Shown: positions 13,693-26,600 of the stretch, in pieces
How the letters are laid out: each line of letters begins with the position of its first letter
Position numbering within the stretch: the stretch's first letter is position 1
Assembly (NCBI GenBank): GCA_018881555.1
Contig: JACAXG010000008.1
Span: 14,874,816 to 14,938,815, forward strand
Direction of reading: 5' to 3'
From: Amblyornis subalaris
Taxonomy: Eukaryota > Chordata > Aves > Passeriformes > Ptilonorhynchidae
Length of the DNA stretch: 64,000 nucleotides
Translations under genes and position numbers: made by a program
Notes under the pieces: model-generated
Database searches by the model: none
The model's input: only the letters and a program-made list of their open reading frames with translations
Told to the model about the DNA's origin: nothing

Positions 13693-13832
13693 CATTTTTT
13701 AACTTCATTTGGTTAGAGTGTTGTGCTAATAATACCAAGGTTGTGGGTTTGATCCCTGTATGGGCCATTCACTTAAGAGTTGGACTCTATGATCTTTGTG
13801 GATCCTTTACAATTCAGAATATTCTGTGATTT
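13693..13832 (+). mobile_element. tRNA-Ile-derived SINE with CR1-like tail (TguSINE1 type)
   Basis: The left half is a degraded tRNA-Ile gene. It has an A-box region (TTTGGTTAGAGTG), an anticodon-arm remnant (TGCTAATAATACCAAGG, with an AAT anticodon context) and a B box (GGGTTTGATCCC), and it ends in an acceptor-stem relic GTATGGGCCA. Immediately downstream comes a CR1-like 3' tail: GAGTTGGACTCTATGATC, a divergent GTGGATCC...TTC segment, and the terminal ATTCTGTGATT. A tRNA-Ile head joined to a CR1 tail is the known architecture of TguSINE1, first described in zebra finch, which is thought to be mobilised by CR1. The tRNA is not functional: the first stem is lost, bases in the arms are substituted, and it continues straight into the tail. 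Confidence 0.85.
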
Positions 13833-14099
13833 ACTTTAAAAATAGCCTTTGCATCCTTTTAATGTGTAGTTTCTAATGTCTTAGAGACCACAGAAGCAAT
13901 CTGTATGTAGTATTTTGGAGAGGATGGCTGTTCAAATGACACGTTTGATGTGTGCTTAGGGGTGCCCACATTTGGGCACTTTTGATACAGATGCTTTTGC
14001 TTTTCAGATGTTCTGAGTGAATCTATTTGAAATATGTAGTTGTGCTTCTAAAACAGATGAAGTGCTTGGGTGCTGAGGAAAAGCCAGTGGGTTGTAGGG

Positions 14100-14682
14100 T
14101 GTTGTGATTTAACCCCAGTTGGCAGCTAATCCCCACACATCCTTTCACTCACTCCAAGTGGGATGGAGAAGAGAATCAGAAGAATAAAAGCGAGAAAACT
14201 TGTGGGTTGAATTAAAGACAGTTTAACAGGTAAAGCAAAATGCACATACACAAGCAAAGTAAAATGTGGTTTTCATTCACCACTTCCCATGGGCAGGCAG
14301 GNGTTCAGCCATCCCCAGGACAGCAGGGTTCCATCACCTGTAATGGTGACTTGGGAAGACAAGTGCCATCACTCTGAATTTCCCCCCTTTCTCCTTCTTT
14401 CCCAGGCTTTGTATGCTGAGCAGGATGCCATATGGTCTGGAATATCCCATGGGGCAGTTGNGCTCAGCTGTCCTGGCTGTGTCCCCTCCCAGCTCCTTTT
14501 CCACCAGCCTTGTCTTTTGNAGTGGGGTAAGAAGCAGAAAAGGCCTGGACTCTGTGCAAGCACTGCTCAGCAACGAGTGAAGCATCCCTAAATTGTCAGC
14601 TCTGTTACCAGCACAGAACTGAAACAGCCCCAGAGGAGCTACTGGGAAAAAAATTAACTCTATCCCAGCTAAAAGCAGCACA
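14100..14682 (+). mobile_element. Solo LTR of an avian endogenous retrovirus (probably ERVL type)
   Basis: A 583-bp element begins TGTTGTGATTTAACCCCAG and ends CCCAGCTAAAAGCAGCACA, giving the TG...CA ends of a long terminal repeat. Both ends and the interior (GTGGGTTGAATTAAAGACAG, CACTTCCCATGGGCAGGCAG, GTCCTGGCTGTGTCCCCTCC, GAAGCAGAAAAGGCC, AAATTAACTCTATCCCAGC) match an LTR type I remember as widespread in birds. The 5-bp flanks are TAGGG (14095-14099) and TTGGG (14683-14687), matching at four of five positions, which fits a worn target-site duplication. No gag, pol or env sequence lies next to it, so it is a solo LTR left by recombination. The family name is uncertain; a 5-bp duplication favours ERVL. 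Confidence 0.87.
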
Positions 14683-14687
14683 TTGGG

Positions 14688-17600
14688 AAAGTTGCTGTTC
14701 TGGACTTCTTGTTCTGTGTTGTTGCAGTAGAGGTAACCCAGGGTGGGTGGGTGTGGGGAGTCAGGAGGAGACAATCTAACAAACTCTGTATGATTTAGGT
14801 GGCAGCAAAGGTAATCTGAAAGGATCCTGGCAGTATGACCTACCTTCCTCCTCCCAAATCTCAGCAACTTGCTCCCTCTTCATTTTCCCCCTTACAACTC
14901 TCTTACCTGGAGTGGGACTTAAAATGTACCAGCACTTCTAAAGGCTGGCTATTGCTTGAGAGGCAGGCAAGGCTTGGAAAATACAAGATTTACATTTTAA
15001 TCCTCGTGCTTAAACATTGAGCAATAACCTCAAAGAAAAATCTTGAGGAGCCCAAAATCCTATTGCCAGTCTTGTCCTGAGGCTCCATGCTTTATCCACT
15101 AAGCACCACAGTTCTTGAGTGCTGAGGAGAGAGCAGCCTGCGGAGTGAGTGAAATCCACTTTTATTTTTACACTCGTGGTCTTTTTTTTTGATGTGGGCA
15201 CATCTGCAGTGTCCGATTTGTGAAGCTGTTAACTCGGGGAGCAGTGGAACAGCCAAGTGAGGAGTAGCCTGTGGTTTGTCCTTGGGCTGACATGGCCTCT
15301 GCACTGCATGAGGACAAATCCTGCCTTGCAAACTGCTCGTGGTGAGCTCTGTGCAGGGGGAGGCTGCGAAGAGTTAAGGATTTTGTTTTGGATCTCCAAG
15401 GCACGATGGAAGCCAAGTTCTTAAAAAAGTAGTTTAATTTGTTGCCATTACATTTGCCAGACATATGACCTCACTAAACTTTCAGCAAGGGTTCTTTGTG
15501 CCGAGATTGGCCCCTGGGGAGCCCGGGGCTGCTGCAAATGGCTTTTTGGCTGCTATGAGTATGGAGCATGTTAAACATAACCGTGATCTGTGAAAAAGTA
15601 GGAATCTTCAAGCACTGCCCACTTTCCTTCCTGTCTGGGAGCTGGAATTGGACAGATACGACAGCAGAGCTCATTACTGAATAGGCAGAAACAGCAGAGC
15701 ACTGTGGCACTGACTCCTGGCTGGGAGCATCCTCTGCCCACAGGCTCGTCACTGGACACGAGTCTGCCACCTAACTGGGAAATAAAATCCAACTATGATC
15801 TAAGTAGCTGGGCTAAAACTAGCCAGCCTCGTGGTACAAATCACTTATTATATAACCCCTTTAAAGAGCTGCTTTTGAACGAAATGTTTTTTGAACCACG
15901 AGTGAGTAGGAGGGGAGGGAAGCGAATCATTTTACAAAGGTTTNTCACTCTGACGTGAGAGCAGGGCTGTGTTTCTTCTCTTGCTTTTAGAAACGGTTGG
16001 CCTGCAAGTGCTTCTGGAGTGGCATGACCTGATCACCTGTAGTTTTGGAAAGGAAATATGCTGGGAAAGAAGATTTTTTTATTGATACTCATCTGCGTCT
16101 TTGACCTGGATTTAGTGTGCTGTAGGAAGTTTTACATGTGTCTCAGGGGAAGCTGGGATCTATTTGTAGCTCTGCAACAGAACTGTCACTGCAGGCAGAC
16201 ATCACTCTTCAGTCCCATGTTCTCCTTGACAGGGAAGATGTCTATAAATTACTTCCTCTATCGAGGTACAGGTTCTGTGAAAGAGGAGCTTGTCAGAGAT
16301 TTCAATGTGGGGTGTCAGTGACGAGNGAGATGGGCTTCCAGGGCCTCCCTTACTTTCTCCCTGTCTCATTGTGGCACAGCAGTCAGTGCTGCTGGCGAAG
16401 GTTTGCTGAGAGCCTTTGTGCTGCACAGCACAAGTGCTGGCTATCACCTCAGGTGGAGTTTGAAGTTATCTGGTATCAATTCTGGGGAAGGGTGGGGGTA
16501 CGTGCTTAAACCAGCAAGTTGGGAGAGGGTGCTGTGGGGTTTCTGCTGGGGGATGAGCATCACGAACACCTGGGGATGTTCTGGCAGAGGGTCATTGCTT
16601 GGCTGCAGCTGAGACAGGCCAGGTGACCACTGCTCGAGGCCAGGAATTTGGCATCTGCAAGGAGGTCTTTCCCCAGTGACAACCTTTAGATTTCTTTATA
16701 CTCACTCCAGCCCTTCCTCCCTGATAATGCAGTGCAGCTGGAAACGCACCATTTTGTTGTCACAAAAATGTTAGGCTTGAATCAGTGCCGTGACCCAGTG
16801 CCAAAAACCTGTCACCTCTGTTCTCCCTTGCTGTTTCTGCTCCCTGCAGGCATCTTCCATGCAGCTAATAACTCACTGCTGCCTTCCAGACACTGGGCCA
16901 GCTGAGGATACAGCGGTGCTCTGCATGGCACAAGGGTTTTTCTGCAAATCTCCAGTGGGGAATGCTACTAAGGCTGATCCTGCCTATTCCAAGAGCTTGT
17001 TGCTGTGTGGAGCCTGTGCTGCTGGTGGTAGCTGTTCTTGCAGCTGGGGACTGAAAGGGTTAAGCTAAGTAGCTGCCTGGATGGAGCTCCTGCATGGCCT
17101 CACTTCCCTTTGGGGTGGCTGCTCTTGGCAATGATTCCATCCTCACGTTTTCACAGCCCTGCTGAAGGCCAGAGCTGAGCTTTGGTGTGCACATTTCCCA
17201 ACTGGAGGAAGGACTTCTGCCCGTTTCAGCTGAAATGGGCAGATCTTATGTGCCATCCCAGTTTGGGAGCCTCCTGGCAGCATGGTATGGGCAGGGAATG
17301 ACGGGTCCTTGCGCGAATCTACTCTGCCACATGTAGCTGCCGTAACAGCCAGAAGGCTCTGCCTGCCTCCTGTTACACTTGGTCCATGTGGTGCAGCAGG
17401 TGCCTCGTGCTAACCAGGGTTAACTGAGATGGCTTTCATCCTGTGAAAGCCTAGGAATATCCTTTTTCGTTTGTTCTTCCACGCTGTGGTTGCTTCAGAA
17501 GACATCGTTCTTTTCATCCTGGGGGCAGTAGGTGTTGATTTATATGTCAGAGTCTTCTGATGCCAGCCTGTGGCTGGAAAAGTTTCTCATTCCATGTTGA

Positions 17601-20600
17601 GTTCCCTAGACAAGGGCTTTCTCCAGGAGTTAGGGATGAAGATTTTGGCTTTTGGCACTTGTCCCTCATGGACATCAGTCAGTAGAACCAAGACAGAGGT
17701 AGCTGTGTTGTTGCAGAAGCTGCTGAGTGCTGCTGGGGTGAGAAAGCCAGGCTTCAAGCCTCCTGTTTGTGGAGCAAGACCCCCCAAGGTGACCTGTTTG
17801 AATATGGCCCTATCTATGTGCTGTTAAGTTAATTAACAAATNACACTAATGCTACTTGATCTCTTGCTTATAGATCAATGCTCGCCTGCTGGGCTATTTT
17901 TTTCTTTGTAGCTCCTGTTTGTTTCCTAAGGGAGGGATTATTTGACCTGTGTATTTGTGTGATGTGTTTCTTTTACTCTATTATTTATGAAATCAATAGA
18001 TCTTAAAAAGGAACACTTGCCACAAAGTGTCTGGAGCAAGGTGTGCTGGAGGAGAAAGCGAAAACCTGCCTGCTGGCACGGCCTTTCCCATCAGCCCAGC
18101 GTCTCTGCTGGAGAGCAGAGGAGCTCCTGAGCACAAAGGGGTGGATTGTCCATGAAAATGCCTTGACAGCAGCCCAGGTGATGGGGGAAGAAGCAGAAAT
18201 TCTTGCCTGAGTTACCTGCAGGTCATGCAGTGAAGCAGGGGCAGAAATAAGGGTGGGCCATGGGATTGGTGTTCTAAATTTGGCAGCCCAGGTGGGAGAT
18301 GGGAGGCATGGTCCAGGTTCTTTGCTGCAGAGGAGGCTGAAAATTCTTCAGATACCTTTAGGAGGGGCTGTGTTGGTGGTGTTGAGCAGGCTCAGATTGC
18401 TCTGGAGTCTTTGCAGCTGTGGTGAGGGCAAGAAACAAAGTTGAGCAAGTTTCTGTCTCTGCTCTCTTCCTCTTTTCCCACCCTCTGATAACGATGGGCC
18501 TGCTGGTTTCTCTGTGCTCCCTGCCCGTGGCTTGGGCATTTTGGAGNTTATGTTCCTGCTGCAGTTCCCTCACTCTGCCTCTCCTTGCTGTGTGCTGCCT
18601 TCATTGCCAGCTCTCACAGGAGAAGTGAAGATGAAAGAGAGCAGAGATGATTATATTTAATAGCAATGAAAATTAGTGTGGTGATTGAGGGGCTGTTTTC
18701 CTTCCTGCTCTCCCACCTATTGAAGTTGGGAGGCAGCTTTGAAATCACATGTGGTCCTCTTGCCAGGCCTGTGCTGGGCTCCACTGTGGCACCAAGAAGG
18801 GAGGGGAAAGCCAGGTTGCATCTGTGTTATCTGGCTTTTCCAGCCTGATCCTGGTAGACAGAAAAGTAGACTCTTTTTCTCCCCTCAGTTATATAAAAAG
18901 CCCCTTTCCCCCCTTTTGCAAATGCCTCTGCCCTGGCCCCAGCGGGTTGGCTCGCCTGCCTTTTGGAAGCAAATACTTTGCTAATTTACAAGTTGGGAAA
19001 GGAGCAGCAGAAGCTAATGAAGGTCAGCTGAAGTCCTCTTTCCTTAACCCACCCCAGCAGTTCACAGTCTGGATCAAAGAGCTGCGGGATCCGCTGCCCC
19101 TCATCCTGCAACGAGCTGGTCTGGCCCTGTCTTGGGATGCCAGGCTTTGGGAGAAGTGTTGCACCCCAATGCTGCTGCTGCTCAGATTACACTGGGAGGA
19201 GTTGCTGGAGGTGGAGAGGTGCCAAAATGCCAAATGGTAGATCCCCAGCAGACACTGGAAAAGTTTTTCCCTGTCTTGAAGATTGACATGAAATGGACCT
19301 TGTGGCATCTAAGGTGTTCAGAGAGCTCGAGGCTGAGTGAGTGACCAAGGGACTGTGACTGTGGCACCGCGGTTGGAGCCNGTGTGTCTGTCTGTCTGTA
19401 GTGAGGGGCAAGGCAGTGCAGCCACCAAACCCAGGAGCAAGTGCATGCTGGGTCCTTGGCAGGAACCTCTTTAAAAGCATGAATGTGATTCTTAGCCCTG
19501 TATTTATTTAATGTCCTGGGTCCCCTTCTTATCCTTCATCAGCTTCCCACCACCCTGGACCAAACACCGCTCACTGTGTCTTTCTGCAACCAGAGGGCAG
19601 GATTAGGCAGCGAACCAGCTTTATTCCTGGTGTGTGGCATACTCACCTCTCCTGTGGCAACCTGTAACTGCCTCCATCCTCCTGAAACCCTCCTGCCTGC
19701 ACAGACCGGTGAGACTTTCCTTTCCTGCCGACCAGGGAGATGCTGGATCCTGCTCCACTTCCTCCCCAGGTATTTCTGCTTTCCCCACGGCAGGAATCAC
19801 CCCAGGGCTTTTGGTGAGCTGTGGCTTTTGGAATGTGGAGAGCTGTAACCTGTGCAGGCCACTCCTCTTCTTAGGATCCCTTTGCCTTTTTCCTGCTAAA
19901 CAATCTTTGTTTTCATCCAGTGAGAAATTTTATGTGATTTAACTATTTAATGAAGGATTTTTTCTTGCTTGCTGTTGCTCACTCTTAAGCTGCATGGAAA
20001 TTGTGCTTAGGAACATTTGCATCAGTTCATCTGAAGTCAATTCCTTGGCAAACTAAGCAGTGCTGCTATAATCCATCCACATCTATTTGCACCAGTTTAA
20101 CTAATAACTCCACTGAAATCTCTGAGGTTAGTTAAAACATGCCCCTGTGTCTAAACAAAAGGGGTTTGGCAAGGGATTTAACTCTTTGCCTTCCCTTCCT
20201 GAGTTGCACAGGTCGAGTAGAGAAGTCCCAGCTGGCTGCCTGGGAGCTTTGTCTCTCATCAGAGTGGAGATCAAATACTTACGTGAAGATTGCTCAGAGC
20301 TGGGGTTGGGGCCACATGGCTCAGGAGGCCCCTTCCAAGGTTATCGGCTCTGATGAGGTGTCCAAATGCAAAACGTGTGTGCAGAGACAGAGCAGTGAAA
20401 TTGTTCTTGACTCAACACGGCATCTTTGCAATCATTTACAGGACTGTTGTGCTGGAGAGGCTCTAATGCCTCCTTTCCTCTGCATCACAACACTGTTTCT
20501 CCTTTTTCCTGAGCCTTTTCTTTCCTTGAATTTTCATCCTGGCTGGACATAGAGCTACCTTGTGGCATTGCAGGATATGTTGCACGTTGCCCCTGCAGCT

Positions 20601-23600
20601 CGTGGTGGACCTGTGCAAAGTGTGGGAGATGGTTTTTCTGGGAGGCTCTGTGTGGGGTTGTACTTAATTTTATGGTCTTTGTTCTCATGCAGGGATGAAG
20701 TCCATCAGGTGGTATAGACTCTGGCTCAGAGTGATGACATGCCCTTGGAAACCTCTCATCACCCTCTAGCATGACAGTCAGGTAAAGCCAGGAAAACATG
20801 TCAGGAATGTTAAAGAAAGCAAAAGATGTGAAAATATAAGANGAAAAACAAGGCCACAGCCACCTGAAAAGCTCAGCAGGGGCTATGGACCCACTTTTTT
20901 TTGTTTGCTTTTACTTTCCTGTGGCCTCTCAAGAAGCCTGGCCTGAGTGAGAACTGCGTGCGCTGTTTCTCATCACACCCTGGCACTTATGGGCTTCTGC
21001 AGGCCCNGCAGCTGAGGTCCAGGTTAGTGGGTTTTGCAAAGCCCTTTTTAAAAGGATTTCAGGGCCAGTCCTGTGAGCTGGACCTGATCATTCAGGGCTG
21101 GAAGGAAAAACATGCACCACTTGTGTGTGCTGGTATATGTGAGAGTCAACCTACATCCAAAAGTCTGTGCTGGAAAGTTCCTGTGTTGGAAACAGTCCTT
21201 TTCTGCAGCAGGTAATCCTTCACAGAGCCTCACTGCATCCCTGCTGGAAGGTTTCTCAGCACTCCTATCTGATGGGAGCCGTCACAGAGATGGGATGTCT
21301 CGTAATCCCAGCATTGCACAGGCATCCTTGGCATCTTTGCTGGAGACCTGTGAGATGGGAGAGGTCATACTCCAACCACCCTCCATGGAGAGGGATCCTG
21401 ACTCCCTGGAAGGTGCAGTGGCTTATTTCAGACTGTGTCACTTGCCTGCAGGTGGCCGTGCTGCGACCTCCAGCTGGGACACAGCAAGGCAGGTTGGGCT
21501 GAAGCTGGTGGGGTGCTGCTGGCAGTGGGAGTGCGGCGTGGCTGGAGCATCCAGCTGTTCTGCCCCTGTCTCAGCTGGNTTTTGCAGCCTGTGTGGAGCT
21601 CAGCTTTGCAGCTGCAGTGGCTGAGCCAAGATCAGCACCTGTGTTTCTGTTTCTTTTGGCCGTCCCGTGGGACGCTTGTGGCTTTACCTACTGGAAGGCA
21701 CCCAGTGTTTGGGCACTGGGTGGAGGTGTGGTGTTGCTCTGGGCTCCCTGTCCTGAGCTGGTGAGTTGAGCCCTGGAGACTTGGGCCTTTTTCTCCCATA
21801 GATAGGGATAATATTTCTGTGAAAGGGGTGGTGTGGAAGTTGAAGCCAAGTGGTACCAGAGGTATTGCTGAAAGATCTGCAGGTGTGGAAAGCTACAAGA
21901 AACCCACACTGTGGTGGTGTTCTCCCCGCTGCTGTATAAGTCCAGGAGGCAGAAATGTCAGTCAAAACAGAGGTTGCTGAGAGTCAACCCAAGTCTCTTT
22001 GGAGGTTGCAGAACAGCATCCTAAAGTCGGGTCCTTACACTTGCCTGCTTCCCTCACCAGTGTCCTTTCTTGGCTGAGGAAATAGCTCATGGCTGTGTTG
22101 AAATGTGTTTGGTTGGGTGACAGCCCAGGTGCAGAGCTCCAGGTGCTGTTTCATTTCCTGTGCATCTTATGGCTCATCTCTCGAGCTCTTTCTCAAGAGG
22201 CTTTCTTGTCTCCCACACCAAACCTCCTCCCTTGTTGACTCTTCACAGCCGTATCTTTCCTCAACCATCAAGTGTGAAACAGGTTGTTGCCACCACTTTG
22301 AGACCCATTTCCTTGGTGGTGGGCTTCAGGTGCAATCTGAAATTTCCCATCCCGGCCTCTCACCGCTCTCCCATGGCTATGGTCAGCCAAGGCTGGTGGG
22401 ACTCTACCATTCCCAGAGGGATGCTCGGATGGGGGCAGGCAGCAAGGTCGTCTGCCACCAGTGCTGTGCGCCTCAGTGACTTGGCTTGTATAGTGGAAGA
22501 GAAGGCATCTCCCGTTGTCCAGCAAGTGCCGTACATGGTATGTTCCTGATAATGTGCAGTGTGAAATCACCTCTCAAACCTGACCCAGAGAGCTTGTGCT
22601 GATGAGATAAGCATGTGCTGGGTGGGATCTGCCCTGGTTGGTTGTGTTACACCTGTGTTGCACAAAGTGGATTGCTCAGGTGGTGTTACATCTTTCTCTA
22701 ATGTGTTTGGGGTGACACCCTCACTTTCACCATTGCCCAGGGTGGCTCGGGGCACGAGGAGAGGCCGGCGCAATAGACAGGAGAAGGAGCCGGGAGGTGA
22801 GGCTCCCGCTGCTTGGGCTGGCTGCTGTGGAGCAGAAGGATTTCAGACAAAATCCATGAAATTTGGACATGCTCAACACTTTCCCTGAGCTGGTGAGCTT
22901 GACCTGCTCCCAGGCAGCTGAGTTCCCCCCAGCCCCATCACTGTGTGGGGCTGTGCAGCTGAAGGAAGCCAGGGCAGTCGGAGTGTCATTCCCCAGCCAC
23001 GGGGAAGGATTAGCTCACTAAACCGTCCCAAGACAATAAGCTGCAGATCAAAGGCAGATGAGGTTGGCCAAGCTGCGTGCACTTCATCTGCCCTTCNTCG
23101 CCCAGCGCTCCTTTGGATCCTGCCTGGGGGTCCGTGGGTCAGCCAGCGGTGTGGGAACAGTGCTTTGGTGGTCTCTGTGTGCAGATTGTGGGGACAGATT
23201 AGGCTGCNTGGGAGGCATAATCAGGAGATTATCATACCTTCTCTTATCTTAAATGCCATCTCTTATCTAAATGCCCTCAGTTGTNCCTTCTGCAACAAAA
23301 GCTTACAGGTTTGAGTAGAAATGAGTTTACCAGGTGGTTGCTGTGGTGTGGCTGGGTGAGCAGCAGATGCCTGGCTGGGAAGAGAAGCTTGCAATAACTT
23401 GTCTTTGGTGTGTGATGCTTGTGGAAAACCTCAGGGCTGGCTGACTTCAACTATTTATTTCCCCTGGACCCCATGCTCTGGGTCTTTGTACTGCCCTGGA
23501 GAGTGTGGTTTCACGTTGGGGAGCTGAAAATGGCACTGAGAAGATTGTGAATGAAGGGGAGGGAGTGTGGCCCTCCAGCTTCACCCCAGTTTTCTGGAAC

Positions 23601-26600
23601 AGAACTTCTGCACTGTTAGGAAACCCTTAACTGGTGTAAGCTCTTGTTGAAGAAGCTGGGTTTCACTGCAGCAAGGATGCTCTCGGTCCGGGGCAGATGT
23701 CTACTCTTCTCAAAACCCATCCAACATTTCTACATAAGCTCATTTTGTGGGGGATGTTTCAGGGGTCTAACAGTTTCTGTTATTAAATCTTAGGACCCAG
23801 GTGAATAAAACTGTTCCTTGGCTCTCAGGCTGAAAGAGCTGATGTCACTGGAAACAGTGCCCAGTGTGCCATGGTTATGTACCCTCCATCAGGGACTGAG
23901 GTGGGTCTAGAAGAAATGCTGACTGTGTTTCTTGTGGTGCTTCAGAGCTGAGGTAGAGCTGACAGCTCTTGGAAATGTGTCATACCTGTTGCAGGTGTTA
24001 AGGAAGTGTTTGAAGTGCATGTTACACACAAAACTTTCCCTCTGCCCAGGACCCAGGTGGGTTGTGAGCAGTGCCAGGGTACATGGTCACAGGGCAAGGA
24101 TGGACAAGTACCTTGGTGGAAATAGTTACACTATTGCTTTCTCTGATTACTTCCCTTTCGTACTTTCTCCCCAATTTTGACATGTGTGGATAGAAGAGCA
24201 ACTNTGAATATTTTACCATAAAAAGTGCCCTTGTTTTCCTTCAGACTCCAGATCTGATCAAAATGTTTTGGGGTGGGGNGTATTAGTTGCCCTTAGCACA
24301 ATCTCATTTTGCAAAGCAGGTATAAGGTGAAATAACCAAAATCAGTTATCAGGAACTTTGAGCCTCNTTGCTCTTTTAGAGGTAATTCTGATCTCCTTTC
24401 TCTGTTACATAGATGCTATAGATGTTTCCATATACTCAGAAAGTCATGTTGTGGAGGAGGAATCAAGCAGCAATTTTCTCTTTTTCGTTCACAGTTTAGA
24501 GACCTTTGGGGTCTTTGAGGGAAAAAATGACAGAGAAATTTATTATCCTTTTTGAAATTGCTTGTTTCTTGTTGTTTAGTTGTTCTTAGCCTTCCAAAGG
24601 ACAAGTGGTTAATGTTTTCCTGCTATTGTTGAAATGTAGTAGACTTCTCATTGGATAGCACTGGGGCAAATTCTCTTTTCCAAAGGTGGAAATTTTGGGA
24701 ATCAGTTTAGTGCTTCAGTGGGAGTCATTCTGCAACATCAGCAAGATGGCATTGGCTGCCAGCCATCTACTGATTTGCTCTGAGTGAAGCTGGGTGAAAG
24801 ATTTGGGTGAACAACAAATTTGCAGAAAAATGTCACTTCCTTTACCCTGAGACCATCACAGATTTAGCCTGGCTTTGGTCAGGGCAGTGCTGATGTTTCT
24901 GCTGCTCCCCTGTGCTCAAAGCACTCCCTTGGGATCACATCAAGTTGTAACTTCCTCTTGCTTCTGGCAAGATATGAGTCCATTGTATCTAGTTCCTAAA
25001 TCCTACTTATCTTGTTTTATTCAGCATTTTTTCAGTCAGGTAAGAAGATGCTCAGTTTGTCCTGGCTTGAAGCTCATGAAGATGGGGGAAGATAAACTCT
25101 TGAATGATAGAGCTATTAGACATCAGAGCTAATTTCTAAAATGTCAGGAAGGAAAAAGATGTCTAAATCACACACTCTGGCTTGGCAAAGCTGTTGCTGT
25201 GATGTTACCTGCTTGGTTAGTGACACCTGCATGCTTCCCTCTGGCCTTGGGTGACAATNTGACACGTTGATGTTCGTGGTGTCCCCTTCCAGGTGATGCT
25301 GCCCTTCACCACAAGCCTTGGAAGGCTGCTCTGACCCTTGGGTTGGTAAGGAGATCAAAGGGAATTCGGGAACTTCTGTGCCCCTGGAAAATCCTTTCAA
25401 ATTCTTGCCCTGGACTGAACAGTAAGGGAGAAGTGACCAAGTAAATTGGAGACCTCCAGAGCAGAAATACCTTGGGCACAGCAGCTCTTCAGAGCTACAA
25501 ACCACTTGAACTGGACTCCCTTCCCTCACACAGAGACCTCCCATTTAGACTCTCCAGGGAATAGACCTGAAGTCTAATTCCAGAGATCTGGGCTGGAGGA
25601 CCTGGCACTGGGGACAAGTGCAGCGGGGATGTTGTCTCCCCTTCTGGGTGTTGAGATGTGATGATGAGGTCTTGTGTAGGTGTGAAATGTCAGCAGTGAA
25701 TGTTTACTCGTGGTGCCTGACATGACGTGCAAGGACCTGCCTGTCATTTTGGACCATCTGTTTCTTGCTGTGGAGGTGTCTCTTGCCTTTCCTGGTGTCT
25801 TCCTCAGCCTGGTTCTTCTCTTTCCAGTCATGGTCCCTACTGCAGGTGCTGCTCTCTCCCTGGTCTTCCACCTTCCTACCAGCATCCTGGTATTGGGTTT
25901 GGGTTTGGATTTTTGTGGTGGATTTGATTCCATGAAGCAGTACCCCTCTTGTGAACTTGTTTTTCCTCATTTAAGTGGTTCTTGCTGTCTCTCCCTCCCC
26001 TTGGCATGGAAGAGACACACTCAGGCTCTGCCTGTCTGACTTGCACTTGCTCAAGCCCCGGGGACTGGAGAGCTTGTCCTGACGTGATCCTGCAACAGTA
26101 GAGAATACCTGGAATACAGGGGAGAGAGCATTCATTGCTGGAGTAACCAGGAAAATGGGAAATGCCTGCCTGACTGTGTTAGAGCCCTTATAGTGGCTCT
26201 CCCAAAGGACTCTGCTCAGGCAAGAAGCTCCCCATGTCTTTTCCCCTCCCTATTCAGAGCTTGGCAGCACCGTAGGAGCGTGTCCTCGTGCATCTGTGGG
26301 TAATTCTTCCCCGACCCCACAGCACTGCGTCCCTGGTGCAGGGAGAGGGGACCCTGTGCCCATTGCAGCCTCGTGTCAAGTGGGATGTAACTGTAGTCCA
26401 TTCTGTCTTGCTTTTGAGGCTGGGGAAGGGGTCATCCCTTTTTCTGCCACCTCTGAGACAGGAGTTTTGTTCTGGTTTGGGGCTGTCTTGCTCTGAGGGA
26501 AAGGGTGAAGACCCAGGAGGAGCAATCCCAGAAAGATCTGATCCTGTCATTTCACTCCCAGCCCTGCGTGCGGTGCTGGTCTGCCCGAACCACCACCACA

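Noticed and set aside
13693..13770. A functional tRNA-Ile gene
   Set aside because: The acceptor stem is lost on the 5' side, arms carry mismatches, and the sequence continues directly into a CR1 tail, so it is a SINE head.
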